64,000 nt of DNA from an uncultured Clostridia bacterium (GTDB taxonomy: Bacteria > Bacillota > Clostridia > Christensenellales > Aristaeellaceae). The notes beneath the pieces are model-generated. The model made no database searches. It saw only the letters and a program-made list of their open reading frames with translations, and was not told the DNA's origin. A program made the translations under genes and the position numbers. Positions 18,169 to 27,184 of this stretch are shown piece by piece. How positions within the stretch are numbered: position 1 is the stretch's first letter; every line of letters starts with the position of its first letter. The stretch is from contig CAKTXZ010000010.1 of assembly GCA_934632155.1 (NCBI GenBank), positions 1 to 64,000 on the forward strand, read 5' to 3'.

Positions 18169-19071
18169 GTGGACGGGAGACAGAGTACATGGCGCGCAGT
18201 GCGCAGGGGATGGCAGAATTATGTGCTGATGGCCCCGTTTCTGGCGCTGTTTCTGATGTTTACCCTCATTCCCATCGGCTGCTCCATTGTGCTGAGCTTT
18301 ACCAACTACAACATTTTTTCACCGCCCACGTTTGCGGGCTGGGACAATTATCTGCGCATGTTTCTGGATGACGACATTTTCCTGATCGCCATTCGCAACA
18401 CGCTGGTTTTCGCTCTGATAACGGGGCCAATCGGCTACTTCCTCTGTTTTGCCTTCGCGTGGATGATGAACGAGCTGCGGCCCAGAGTTCGCGCCATGGT
18501 TACGCTGGTTTTTTACGCGCCGGTGTTGTCCGGGACGGCGTTTTCCATCTGGCGGTTCATTTTCAGCTCGGACGCCTATGGCCTGCTTAACGGATGGCTG
18601 ATGAAGCTGGGCGTCCTTCGGGAGCCGCTGGGCTACCTGACGGATCCGACGCGCGTTCTGGGCGTCGTGATCTTCGTTCAGCTGTGGATGAGCCTTGGCA
18701 CGGGCTTCCTCGCCTTTATCGCAGGGCTGCAGTGCGTGGATCGCAGCCTGTACGAGGCGGGTCTGGTGGACGGCGTCCACAACCGGTTTCAGGAGCTGTG
18801 GCATATCACCCTGCCCGTCATGAAGCCGCAGCTGATCTTTGGCGCGGTCATGCAGATCGTCGCCTCCTTCTCTGTGGCGGACGTATCCGTTCAGCTGGCG
18901 GGCTTCCCGTCCGTCCAGTACGCTGCGGAGACCGTCGTGACCCATATCATGGATTACGGCACCGTGCGCTTTGAGATGGGCTATGCCTGCGCGCTGGCAT
19001 GCTTTCTGTTTGCGATGATGTATCTGATGAACAAGCTGGTGATATTCCTGCTTGGGCGGATTGGACGGTAG
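18169..19071 (+). CDS. Sugar ABC transporter permease, MalF-like
   Basis: The 300-residue inner component of a carbohydrate importer has six or so membrane segments (APFLALFLMFTLIPIGCSIV, ALITGPIGYFLCFAFAW and others). The EAA loop appears as YEAGLVDGVHNRFQELWHITLPVMKP, the site that docks the ATPase. GTG at 18169 is the start: it is in frame, and GAGGGAAGGGG lies 8-16 bases upstream. An upstream in-frame ATG at 18070 would sit inside the preceding gene. It follows the giant binding protein by two bases and is followed by its partner after ten. Confidence 0.9.
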   Translation: MDGRQSTWRAVRRGWQNYVLMAPFLALFLMFTLIPIGCSIVLSFTNYNIFSPPTFAGWDNYLRMFLDDDIFLIAIRNTLVFALITGPIGYFLCFAFAWMMNELRPRVRAMVTLVFYAPVLSGTAFSIWRFIFSSDAYGLLNGWLMKLGVLREPLGYLTDPTRVLGVVIFVQLWMSLGTGFLAFIAGLQCVDRSLYEAGLVDGVHNRFQELWHITLPVMKPQLIFGAVMQIVASFSVADVSVQLAGFPSVQYAAETVVTHIMDYGTVRFEMGYACALACFLFAMMYLMNKLVIFLLGRIGR

Positions 19072-19081
19072 GTGATGACGG

Positions 19082-19975
19082 ATGAAAAAACCGCGCAAGA
19101 ACGACAACGGGGGAGCCGTGGTGGGCGTCGGCAGGCAGACCCGCTCCCTTGGCGGGAATCTGCTGGCGGCGGTCGTCCTTTTGCTGGCCGGGGCGGTGCT
19201 GGCGCTTCCGCTGGTGTACGCGATCGTGAACGCGTTCAAGCCCTTCAGCGAGCTGTTTGCGTATCCGCCGCGGCTGTATGTGGTGAGCCCTACCACGGAT
19301 AATTTTGTGGATCTTATGGCCATGTGCTTCAATACATGGGTGCCCTTTACAAAGTATCTGTTCAACAGTCTGTTCACCACCATGGCCGCTACGGCGCTGA
19401 TGGTGCTGATTTCCGCCATGTGCGCGTATCCGCTGGCCAAGAACCGGTTTCCCGGTCGCGACCTCATCTTTGGCGCCATCGTGACGGCGCTGCTGTTTGT
19501 TCCCGCCGTCACGTTCCTGCCGCAGTATCTGGTTATCAGCCGCATTCGTTTGATTAATACCTACGGAGCCTTGATTCTGCCGGTGCTGGGAACGACGCTG
19601 GGGGTGTTTTTGATGAAGCAGTTCATCGAGCCCTTGCCCGATTCGCTGCTGGAGGCCGCCCGGATCGACGGCTGCTCGGAATTTCGAATACTGTTTTCGA
19701 TCGTGATGCCGAATGTGAAGCCGGCTTGGATGACGCTTATCATTTTCACTTTTCAAAGCGTATGGAATAGCGGCGGATCGTCCCAGTTTGTTTTCAAGGA
19801 AAATCTGCGCACTTTGCCCATCCTGCTTTCCCAGATTGTATCCTCCGGCACCATTGCGCGGGCGGGCGTGGGCTCTGCGGCGACGGTTGTGATGATGCTG
19901 CCCCCCATTATTCTGTTTATCATCGGCCAATCCTCCGTTGTACAGACGATGGCGACAGCGGGCATAAAGGAGTAA
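19082..19975 (+). CDS. Carbohydrate ABC transporter permease, MalG-like
   Basis: The 297-residue partner of the gene at 18169 has membrane segments LLAAVVLLLAGAVLALPLVY, TALMVLISAMCAYPLA, AIVTALLFVPAVTFLP and a C-terminal helix near VVMMLPPIILFIIGQ. The EAA motif reads LEAARIDGCSEFRILFSIVMPNVKP in two halves around DGCSEF. This is the typical second permease of CUT1 importers. The next gene begins three bases after its stop, so the transporter is coupled to the NHL/YIP1/DUF5696 genes. No ATPase gene lies nearby. Confidence 0.9.
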   Translation: MKKPRKNDNGGAVVGVGRQTRSLGGNLLAAVVLLLAGAVLALPLVYAIVNAFKPFSELFAYPPRLYVVSPTTDNFVDLMAMCFNTWVPFTKYLFNSLFTTMAATALMVLISAMCAYPLAKNRFPGRDLIFGAIVTALLFVPAVTFLPQYLVISRIRLINTYGALILPVLGTTLGVFLMKQFIEPLPDSLLEAARIDGCSEFRILFSIVMPNVKPAWMTLIIFTFQSVWNSGGSSQFVFKENLRTLPILLSQIVSSGTIARAGVGSAATVVMMLPPIILFIIGQSSVVQTMATAGIKE

Positions 19976-19978
19976 GAT

Positions 19979-21466
19979 ATGAAAGGCAGGCTGTGGATTT
20001 GCATTTTGGCGTTCGTCGTTCTTCAGGCGGCGGCGCCCGCGGGGGGGAGGGCCGATTCCGTATACGCCGGGTACATTTACGACGCATGGGGCAACAGCGT
20101 GCCCGCGCCCAACGCCTATCTGCCGCAGACCGTCGTCAGCGGGGAAAAGGAAACGGGACGGGCCTTCCGCTCCCCCGCGGATTTGTTTGTGCATGATGAA
20201 AAAACGGTATATATTTCCGACGCAGGCAACCATCGTGTGGTCGTGCTGGACGAGGCGCTGGGCTTTGTTCGGGAAATTACCGCGTATTATGATAAGGAGG
20301 GCGTCAAGCGGGAAATCAGGAATCCAGCGGGGCTGTTTGTGGACAGGGAGGAGCGGCTGTACGTCTGCCTGCCGGACGAGGAGAGCGTCGTCGTGCTGGA
20401 CGGGGAAAACCGCCTGATACGAACCTATGGGCGGCCGGACACAGATCTGCTGGAGCCGACGGCGAGATATAAGCCGGTGAAGGTGCTGGCCAATCAGCTG
20501 GGCACGGTATTCATCCTGCCCCGTGGGCTGTATCTGGGGGCGGTGATGTTTGCGGCGGATGGGAAATTTCTGGGCTTTTACGGCGCCAATAAGGTGACAG
20601 CCACCCTCGGCGTCATCATTGATTATCAATGGAAGCAGCTGCTGTCTCAGAAGCAGGTCGACAGCATGGGCCGATACGTGCCCATACAGTATGCGTCCTT
20701 TGATATGGACGGGGAGAACTTTATTTACACCTGCACCAACGACAGCACGGCGGCCAATGAAATCAGCAAGCTGAATCCTCTGGGGCATAACGTGCTGGTG
20801 CGCTATCTGCGCAACCGGACAGGACAGACCGGCGATTACGGCGATTTGCACAAGGGCTACTATATGGGGCAGATTCAGGATTCCAGCTTTGTGGATATCT
20901 GTGTGCATCCCACGGGCATCTTCTATGCGCTGGATCACAGCCGGGGGCGGATTTTTGTATACGATCAGGAAAGCCATCTGCTCAGCGTCTTCGGCGGCCC
21001 CGGATACCAGAACGGCACGTTTCTCAACGCCGCGGCCATTGACACCATGGGGGACAGGGTGCTGGTGCTGGACGCGGACAAGGGCTCCGTGACCGTTTTT
21101 GAGAAAACGGAGTACGGGCGGCTGGTGGAGCGGGCGGTGCTGCTGTATGCCGACGGGCTGTATCAGGAGGCACGGGAAATATGGCGCGAAGTGGCGCGGC
21201 TGAACGTCAACTGCGAATTGGCCTACATCGGCATCGGCAAGGCGCTGTATGAGCAGGGGGATTACCGTCAGGCCATGCACTATTTTGAATTGGGCTATGA
21301 TCGGGCGGGGTACTCCCGTGCGTATGAGGAATACCGGAAAATCGCAGCCAGACAGATCATGCCCCATGTGCTCACGACGCTGCTCGTGGGCGGGCTCGCG
21401 GCGGTTTTTCTTGTAAAAATCAAAAAGCGCGGGAGGGCGGCCGGAAAAGGAGGAGCCGGACGATGA
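19979..21466 (+). CDS. NHL-repeat beta-propeller protein with C-terminal membrane helix
   Basis: The 495-residue protein has a signal peptide (residues 5-24) and then NHL-type repeats: SPADLFVHDEKTVYISDAGN, VVVLDE, NPAGLFVDREERLYVCLPDE, FVDICVHPTGIFYALDHSRG and LSVFGGPG. A TPR-like helical part follows (about 385-455, YADGLYQEAREIWREV, LYEQGDYRQAMHYFELGYD). A membrane helix near 465-482 (VLTTLLVGGLAAVFLVKI) ends in a basic tail. It is probably an extracytoplasmic propeller anchored in the membrane. Function is unknown. It starts three bases after a permease stop and overlaps the YIP1 gene by four, which suggests a part in the same membrane machine. Confidence 0.75.
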   Translation: MKGRLWICILAFVVLQAAAPAGGRADSVYAGYIYDAWGNSVPAPNAYLPQTVVSGEKETGRAFRSPADLFVHDEKTVYISDAGNHRVVVLDEALGFVREITAYYDKEGVKREIRNPAGLFVDREERLYVCLPDEESVVVLDGENRLIRTYGRPDTDLLEPTARYKPVKVLANQLGTVFILPRGLYLGAVMFAADGKFLGFYGANKVTATLGVIIDYQWKQLLSQKQVDSMGRYVPIQYASFDMDGENFIYTCTNDSTAANEISKLNPLGHNVLVRYLRNRTGQTGDYGDLHKGYYMGQIQDSSFVDICVHPTGIFYALDHSRGRIFVYDQESHLLSVFGGPGYQNGTFLNAAAIDTMGDRVLVLDADKGSVTVFEKTEYGRLVERAVLLYADGLYQEAREIWREVARLNVNCELAYIGIGKALYEQGDYRQAMHYFELGYDRAGYSRAYEEYRKIAARQIMPHVLTTLLVGGLAAVFLVKIKKRGRAAGKGGAGR

Positions 21467-22074
21467 ACGACTGGAAGCGCGTCGGACGCGTTTTGGCGCA
21501 TCCGTCGGACGAATTGTACGAAATGAAACATCACAAGGCATGGCCGCTGCTCCCTACGCTGGTCATCCTTCTGCTGTGGTATCTGGAGGAAATCCTGACG
21601 GCGTTTCATACCAATTTCAAATTCAATTACAACCATCGGACGGACGTCAGCAGCCTGTATATTCTGGCATCAACGGTCGGCCTGTTCCTGCTGTGGACCG
21701 GCATCAACTGGGCAATTACCACACTGCTGGACGGCAAGGGGAAAATCCGGGAGATTTTTGTTTCCACCTCCTACGCGCTGATTCCCTACGTGGCGGCCAT
21801 GTATCTGTGTCTGGGGCTGAGCCATGTGCTGACGATGAACGAGGCGGCGTTCATGACGGTGATCCGCGCCTTTGGGCTGCTCTACAGCCTGCTGCTGTTT
21901 GTGGCGGCGCACTGCGCGGTGCATGATTACACCCTGAAAAAAGCGGCCTTCAGCATTTTGCTTACGGCGGCCGGGATTCTGTTTGTGTTGTTTTTGCTGG
22001 TGCTTTTCTTTGGCCTGCTCCAGCAGGTAGTCGTGTTTGGCCAGACCATCTACATGGAATTGCAGCTCAGATAG
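21463..22074 (+). CDS. YIP1-family multi-pass membrane protein
   Basis: The 203-residue protein has an N-terminal WKRVGRVLAHPSDELYEMKH segment, typical of bacterial Yip1-domain proteins, then about five hydrophobic helices (LLPTLVILLLWYLEEI, ILASTVGLFLLWTGINWAI, YALIPYVAAMYLCLGL, LLYSLLLFVAAHCAV, ILFVLFLLVLFFGLL). No enzymatic motif is visible. The molecular role of bacterial YIP1 proteins is not established. Here it is translationally coupled to the NHL protein (ATGA overlap) and followed 13 bases later by the DUF5696-like gene. Confidence 0.75.
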   Translation: MNDWKRVGRVLAHPSDELYEMKHHKAWPLLPTLVILLLWYLEEILTAFHTNFKFNYNHRTDVSSLYILASTVGLFLLWTGINWAITTLLDGKGKIREIFVSTSYALIPYVAAMYLCLGLSHVLTMNEAAFMTVIRAFGLLYSLLLFVAAHCAVHDYTLKKAAFSILLTAAGILFVLFLLVLFFGLLQQVVVFGQTIYMELQLR

Positions 22075-22087
22075 GGAGGAGAACGGG

Positions 22088-24361
22088 ATGCGGAAGAGAA
22101 AACGCCGACTCGTTGCGGCTGCGGCCGTCGCGCTGTGCCTGATTTTCCCGATCCTTTATCAAGCGGGGGGTATCGGCGGCAGGAACGCCGATCTGCCGCC
22201 GCTGGCGCCGGCCGCGGCGATGGCGATGGGGGAGGAAATCCCCTTTGGCGGCGAAGACTGGATCGCGGTGGGAAAAAACGAAAAGCTGGCGATGTACATG
22301 CGGCCTTCGGACGGAAATTTTTATGTGGAAACCGCGTCTGGCGCGGTTTGGCACGCCAATCCCCTCGACGCCATGAGCGACGCCTGCGCCACGCGGGTTT
22401 ACCGGATGGAATTGGCCTCCTCTCTGATTGTGAGTTATTATGATTTGAAGGACAGGCAGACCGTCAAAAAGAACTCCGAGGCTGCTTGTGTGAAAAAGAA
22501 GAGCGTTGCTTTTTATGATCTGGAAAACGGCTTCCGGGCCGATTATCGCTTCGCCGACGCGGGCATCACGATCCCGGTGGAGGTAGCGCTGGCGGAGGAT
22601 CACCTCCGCGTCCGCATCGTCACCGCGAACATCCTGGAGGAAAACAGGAATCGGTATCTGTTGGCCAGCGTGTGTCTTTTGCCCAACTTCGCGTCCGGCG
22701 GGGCGGCGGAGGAGGGGTATATTTTGGTTCCGGACGGAGAGGGCGCCCTGATGCGTTTCAACAACGGCAAGGGGGCTATGTCCGAATATCAGGCATACGT
22801 ATACGGGGACAACCTGTCCGCCACCAGTCTGTTCAGGCCGGTTGACGCATACCGTGCCTCTCTCCCCCTGTTTGGAATCAGTAGAAACGGGAGCGCCATG
22901 CTCTCCGTCATCACGGGCGGAGACGCCCTTGCGCGGCTGACGGCGGCGCCGTCCATGAAAAAATCCACCTATTGCAGCGCGTATGCGGAATACATGCTCC
23001 GGTTTAGCGATCAGTACACGCTGGATGAATCCAGCCTGACGGCGCAGCGGATCACGCTGTATCAGCAGGGCGAGATGGAAGCCTCCGTCTGCGAGCAGCG
23101 CTATTACTTTCTGGAGGGGGAGCAGGCCGATTACGCGGGGATGGCGGCCTGCTACCGCGATTATTTGCTGGCATGCGGGGGCGCCAAGGCGCGGGAGCCG
23201 GAGCAGACGGAGGTCTTCCTCGATTTTTACGGGGCGGTGGCTCGCCGGGAATCCATCATAGGCGTTCCCGTCACGCTGCAGCGGCGGCTTTCCGGACTGA
23301 GGGACGTGGAGGTGGCGTATCAGGCGCTTCGGGATGCGGCGCCCGGAAAGCTGCGGCTTCGGATGATGCGCTGGTCTGCCGACGCGCTGAAGGGGCGGGT
23401 AGATACGGCGCCCGCATGGGCGGCGGGCAACGGCTGGGACGCGTGGGAAGCGCTGCGTCAGGCAATGGCGGTCAATGGCGATACCGCCTCCCTCAGCGTG
23501 GAGCTTGCGCTGTTCTCCGCGGGCGGAAACGGCTTTTCCCCCACACGGGATTCCGCGCAGGCCCTGTCCAAATCCCCGGCGTTTCAGTATCAGTATCTGT
23601 TCAGCACCCGAATGAGGAATACGCAGGCAAAACGGAGTTATTTGCTGCACCCGGCGCTTCTGGCGCGGGCCGCGGATCGGGCGGCGGCCGCTCTTGCCGC
23701 CCATCAGGTGGACAGCGTTTCCGTGCTGACGCTTCCCTCCGTGCGCTACGGCAGCTATGGCGACCGCCTCGCCGGCACGGAGCAGACCAGAATCGCCGCA
23801 GAGGACGCACTGCGCAGGATGGAGAGAATAGGAGACTGCGTGCTGGACGACGTCAACGCCTTTGCGCTGCCCATGACGGATTTTGCCGTCAATCTGCCGG
23901 ACGGGAGCAGTCGCTTCGACGCCATGGATGAAACCGTTCCGTTCCTTCAGATGGTGTACGGCGGGCTGGTGAAGGGGTATGCGGGCAGGCCGGTTAATCT
24001 GTCCGATTCTCCGGAGAAAATGCTTTTGCACGCCATTGCCACGGGCGAGGCGCTGCATTTTTCTCTGATTACCGGCGACCCCGAAATGCTGATCGAAACC
24101 GACCTGAATTTTCTCTACAGCGCTCAGGCGGACGCATGGCTGACGGAAATCATCCGCATGGCGCAGGAGGCTCATGCCGCCCATGTCGCGACAGGATACA
24201 GCAGGCTCGTCGGCCATGCCGTTCTGGCGCCGGGCATTACCCGGTCTGTGTTTGAAAACGGGGCGGAGATCTGCGTGAATGCCACCGAGCGGGCGTATCT
24301 GTGGCAGGGAAAGGAAGTGCCGCCCATGAGCTGGCGCGTCGCGGAGGTGACAGCGGAATGA
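22088..24361 (+). CDS. DUF5696-like secreted/membrane-anchored protein
   Basis: The 757-residue protein starts with a basic stretch and one hydrophobic anchor (RRLVAAAAVALCLIFPILYQ). The extracytoplasmic part begins with NEKLAMYMRPSDGNFYVET, then GAVWHANP and SSLIVSYYDLKDRQ, the order I recall for DUF5696 proteins of Paenibacillus and other Bacillota. The second half (about 375-700) has barrel-like elements such as EQTEVFLDFYGAV, LDDVNAFALPMTDF and a WRVAEV end, so a glycosidase-like fold is conceivable but unproven. Start ATG at 22088 has GGGAGGAG upstream. It overlaps the following permease gene by four bases. Confidence 0.7.
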   Translation: MRKRKRRLVAAAAVALCLIFPILYQAGGIGGRNADLPPLAPAAAMAMGEEIPFGGEDWIAVGKNEKLAMYMRPSDGNFYVETASGAVWHANPLDAMSDACATRVYRMELASSLIVSYYDLKDRQTVKKNSEAACVKKKSVAFYDLENGFRADYRFADAGITIPVEVALAEDHLRVRIVTANILEENRNRYLLASVCLLPNFASGGAAEEGYILVPDGEGALMRFNNGKGAMSEYQAYVYGDNLSATSLFRPVDAYRASLPLFGISRNGSAMLSVITGGDALARLTAAPSMKKSTYCSAYAEYMLRFSDQYTLDESSLTAQRITLYQQGEMEASVCEQRYYFLEGEQADYAGMAACYRDYLLACGGAKAREPEQTEVFLDFYGAVARRESIIGVPVTLQRRLSGLRDVEVAYQALRDAAPGKLRLRMMRWSADALKGRVDTAPAWAAGNGWDAWEALRQAMAVNGDTASLSVELALFSAGGNGFSPTRDSAQALSKSPAFQYQYLFSTRMRNTQAKRSYLLHPALLARAADRAAAALAAHQVDSVSVLTLPSVRYGSYGDRLAGTEQTRIAAEDALRRMERIGDCVLDDVNAFALPMTDFAVNLPDGSSRFDAMDETVPFLQMVYGGLVKGYAGRPVNLSDSPEKMLLHAIATGEALHFSLITGDPEMLIETDLNFLYSAQADAWLTEIIRMAQEAHAAHVATGYSRLVGHAVLAPGITRSVFENGAEICVNATERAYLWQGKEVPPMSWRVAEVTAE

Positions 24362-25251
24362 AGAAGAGAAGATACAGCATGGAAAAAAGAAAGACGCTTA
24401 CCGGCCTTCTGTTCATTTCGCCCTGGCTCATCGGCTTTCCGGGGCTGTTTCTGCGCTCCATGGTATCCTCCTTCCTGTATTCTGTGAGCGATACCGCCAT
24501 CACCGCCGCGGGGATGACCCTTACCTACAGCGGCCTGGGGCAGTATTACCGCGCGCTGTTTGTGGATTCCAGATATGTGCGGTTTCTGACGGATGAAATC
24601 GGCGCCATGATTCCCAGAGTGATTGTGATTTTGGCCTTCTCATTGCTGATGGCGGTTATCATGAGCGGCCGCTTTCACGGGCGGACATTTTTCCGGGCGA
24701 TCTTCTTTCTGCCGGTGATCTGCGGCAGCGGGCTGATCCTATCCATCATGAACGGCGACGTCATGTCAGGCTCCATTCTGTCCGGAAGCCGCTCCTCCAT
24801 GCTGTTTCAAACCTACGGCGTCGATCGGATGCTGCTGCAAATGGGCATGTCCTCGGATGTGGTCGGCACGATGATGGGCGTCATCAATGGCATGTTTGAC
24901 CTCGCATGGCAATCGGGCCTGCAAATTCTGCTGTTCATGTCCGGTATTTTATCCATTTCCCCGGCGCTGTACGAGGCTGCGAAAATCGAGGGAGCCACGG
25001 GCTGGGAGGCGTTCTGGAAAATTACCTTTCCCATGCTGTCCCCTACCATGCTCCTCAACGCGGTATATTCCATCATCGATCGCTTTACTGATTTTGAAAA
25101 TAGCGTAATGAAGCACATTCTGGGCTTCGCCAAAGGGCTGGATTTCAGCTACAGCAGCGCGCTGGCGTGGATTTACTTCGCTGTCATCGCCCTGCTGATC
25201 GCGATCGTTTACGGGCTGGTGAACAGGCACATCGTATACACTGTGGAGTGA
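24358..25251 (+). CDS. Sugar ABC transporter permease, second pair, MalF-like
   Basis: The 297-residue permease has an N-terminal KTLTGLLFISPWLIGFPGLF helix, IVILAFSLLMAVIMSG, FRAIFFLPVICGSGLILSIM and an EAA loop YEAAKIEGATGWEAFWKITFP. The start at 24358 overlaps the DUF5696-like stop (ATGA), a sign of coupling. Internal residues between helices 3 and 4 (about 130-175) are longer than in many homologues, and they may contact the extracellular partner proteins, which is speculation. Its partner is at 25261. Confidence 0.9.
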   Translation: MKKRRYSMEKRKTLTGLLFISPWLIGFPGLFLRSMVSSFLYSVSDTAITAAGMTLTYSGLGQYYRALFVDSRYVRFLTDEIGAMIPRVIVILAFSLLMAVIMSGRFHGRTFFRAIFFLPVICGSGLILSIMNGDVMSGSILSGSRSSMLFQTYGVDRMLLQMGMSSDVVGTMMGVINGMFDLAWQSGLQILLFMSGILSISPALYEAAKIEGATGWEAFWKITFPMLSPTMLLNAVYSIIDRFTDFENSVMKHILGFAKGLDFSYSSALAWIYFAVIALLIAIVYGLVNRHIVYTVE

Positions 25252-25260
25252 GGTGATTGA

Positions 25261-26241
25261 ATGAACCGCTTAACGGGATCGGACAAAATCGCATGGAACC
25301 AGAAGGCGGCGCTGAACACGACAAGGAAAGGCTTCCTGCCGGCGCTGCGGCTCGTGTTTCTACTGCTGATGAGCTTCGTGGTTCTCTACCCGCTGCTGTA
25401 TATGGTATCCGTTTCGCTGCGCAGCCCCAAAGACCTGTACGACCCGACCGTCATCTGGATTCCTAAAAACTGGACGCTGGAGAATTACAGGACCGTGTGG
25501 GAGCTGATCGATTACCCGCAGCTTTTGCAAAATACGGCGGCGATCGCCCTGATATCCACGGGCATCAACGTCGCGATAAGCGCCATGATCGGCTATGGGT
25601 TTGCCAGATTTCGCTTTCGGGGCAGAAAGCTTCTGTTCGGGCTCGTCATTTTTACGCTGATGGTGCCAAACCAGATTGTTTCCATCCCCATGTTCGTTCA
25701 GTATTATTTCTTCGATTTTTTCGGTCTGGGCCAAATCGGACGAATATTTACCGGACGGCCATGGACGATCAGGCTGCTTAATTCCTCCATGGTCTATTAT
25801 CTGCCCGCGCTGTTCGGCCAGGGAATGCGCTCCGGGCTGTTCATCTTCATCTTCCGTCAGTTTTTTCGCAGCATGCCCAAGGAGTTAGAGGACGCGGCGT
25901 ACATCGATGGCTGCGGTGCGATGCGGACGTTTCTCCGGATCATGACGCCCTGTGCCGGCCCTGCGTTCATCACCAGCTTCCTGTTTTCTGTGGTCTGGTA
26001 CTGGAACGAATATTTTATGGCCACGCTGTATTTTGACGATTCTCATATGCTGTCCGTTTCCTTGGGAACGCTCAGCTCCCTGCTGCGCTCCGTGGGCTTC
26101 AACATGTATGAGGATCCTTACGTCATCGTAGCGCAGATGCAGGCCGCCTGTATGCTGACCATTCTTCCGCTGATCGCGCTGTTTGTGGCCGCCCAGCGGA
26201 AATTTACGGAGAGCATTGACAAGACAGGCATTGTTGGATAG
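25261..26241 (+). CDS. Carbohydrate ABC transporter permease, second pair, MalG-like
   Basis: The 326-residue permease is somewhat longer than usual (about 275-300). Helices include LVFLLLMSFVVLYPLLYMVS, IGYGFARFRFRGRKLLFGLV, LFGQGMRSGLFIFIFRQFF and LTILPLIALFVAAQ. The EAA loop reads ELEDAAYIDGCGAMRTFLRI. Extra residues around QYYFFDFFGLGQIGRIFTG form a larger loop than in MalG. GAGGTGATTG precedes ATG. It ends 20 bases before the GH43-like gene, so import and hydrolysis are in one unit. Confidence 0.9.
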   Translation: MNRLTGSDKIAWNQKAALNTTRKGFLPALRLVFLLLMSFVVLYPLLYMVSVSLRSPKDLYDPTVIWIPKNWTLENYRTVWELIDYPQLLQNTAAIALISTGINVAISAMIGYGFARFRFRGRKLLFGLVIFTLMVPNQIVSIPMFVQYYFFDFFGLGQIGRIFTGRPWTIRLLNSSMVYYLPALFGQGMRSGLFIFIFRQFFRSMPKELEDAAYIDGCGAMRTFLRIMTPCAGPAFITSFLFSVVWYWNEYFMATLYFDDSHMLSVSLGTLSSLLRSVGFNMYEDPYVIVAQMQAACMLTILPLIALFVAAQRKFTESIDKTGIVG

Positions 26242-26261
26242 TGCAAAAGGAGGAAAAGACC

Positions 26262-27179
26262 ATGAGGCTGGAGGAGATTCGCTGCCGGGATCCGTTCATT
26301 GTGCAGGAGAGCGGCTTATGGTATCTTTTCCGTTCCCACGACGGGCAGGCGCCGGAGGAGCGGGAGGGCGTGGACGTTTTCTGTTCAGCGGACGGGGAGG
26401 AATGGGCCCCGCCTGCGCCTGCGCTGGCGCTTCCCAATCGCGGAAACGCCTACTGGGCGCCTGAGGCGCATCAATGGAACGGAAACTGGTATCTGCTCGT
26501 CACCGTGACCGGCCCGCGACAGGGCTGCGGCATTACGACGCCTCTGGGGCGGGAAAAAATACGGGGAACCTGCGTGTTCCGTTCAGATCGGGTGGCAGGG
26601 CCGTACAGCCCCTGGTCCCATGGACCCGTGACCCCGTGGGAGCAATTGGCGCTGGATGGAACGCTGTATATTTCCCCGGCACGGGAGCCGTACATCATCT
26701 ACTGCCACGAATGGCTGCAAACGGTGGACGGGACAGTGGAGGCCGTTCCCCTGTCGGAGGATTTGCGGGAGCGGACGGGGGAGAGCGCCGTGCTTTTTCG
26801 CGCCTCGGATGCGCCATGGTGTCAGGGGCAGTATGTGGAGGAAGCTGAGGGCGTCCATTTTGGATGCGACGTGCGGGTGACGGACGGTGTGTTCCCATTC
26901 CGAGATTTGTCCGGGGCGCTGTGCCTGCTGTGGAGCACGGCAAACCGCGGCAGATACCAGACGGGCTTTGCGCGCAGCCCGTGCGGACTGTGGGGGCCAT
27001 GGGAGCATCCCCGCTGCACGTTGTATGAGGAGGATGGCGGCCACGCCATGCTGCTTACGGAGGCGGGGGCAAGCGGCGCAATGGTGCTGCATCAGCCCAA
27101 TACGGCCCCTCTGGAACGGGTTCGGCGGATTCCCGTTCAAATAACCTCAACTGGCATTACGATTCAAAAGAGAGGGTGA
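26262..27179 (+). CDS. GH43-like glycoside hydrolase
   Basis: The 305-residue protein lacks a signal peptide, so it acts in the cytoplasm on imported oligosaccharides. It has the five-bladed propeller signature of GH43 and related clans: CRDPFIVQESGLWYLF near residue 6 (probable base Asp), NAYWAPEAHQWNGNWYLLVT, LDGTLYISPAREPYIIYCHEW (probable modulator Asp and Glu) and DGGHAMLL near the end. GH43 members cleave arabinan, xylan or galactan side chains. A related propeller family is possible. AAAGGAGG is ideally placed before ATG at 26262. GH2 follows. Confidence 0.7.
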   Translation: MRLEEIRCRDPFIVQESGLWYLFRSHDGQAPEEREGVDVFCSADGEEWAPPAPALALPNRGNAYWAPEAHQWNGNWYLLVTVTGPRQGCGITTPLGREKIRGTCVFRSDRVAGPYSPWSHGPVTPWEQLALDGTLYISPAREPYIIYCHEWLQTVDGTVEAVPLSEDLRERTGESAVLFRASDAPWCQGQYVEEAEGVHFGCDVRVTDGVFPFRDLSGALCLLWSTANRGRYQTGFARSPCGLWGPWEHPRCTLYEEDGGHAMLLTEAGASGAMVLHQPNTAPLERVRRIPVQITSTGITIQKRG

Positions 27180-27184
27180 AAGCA

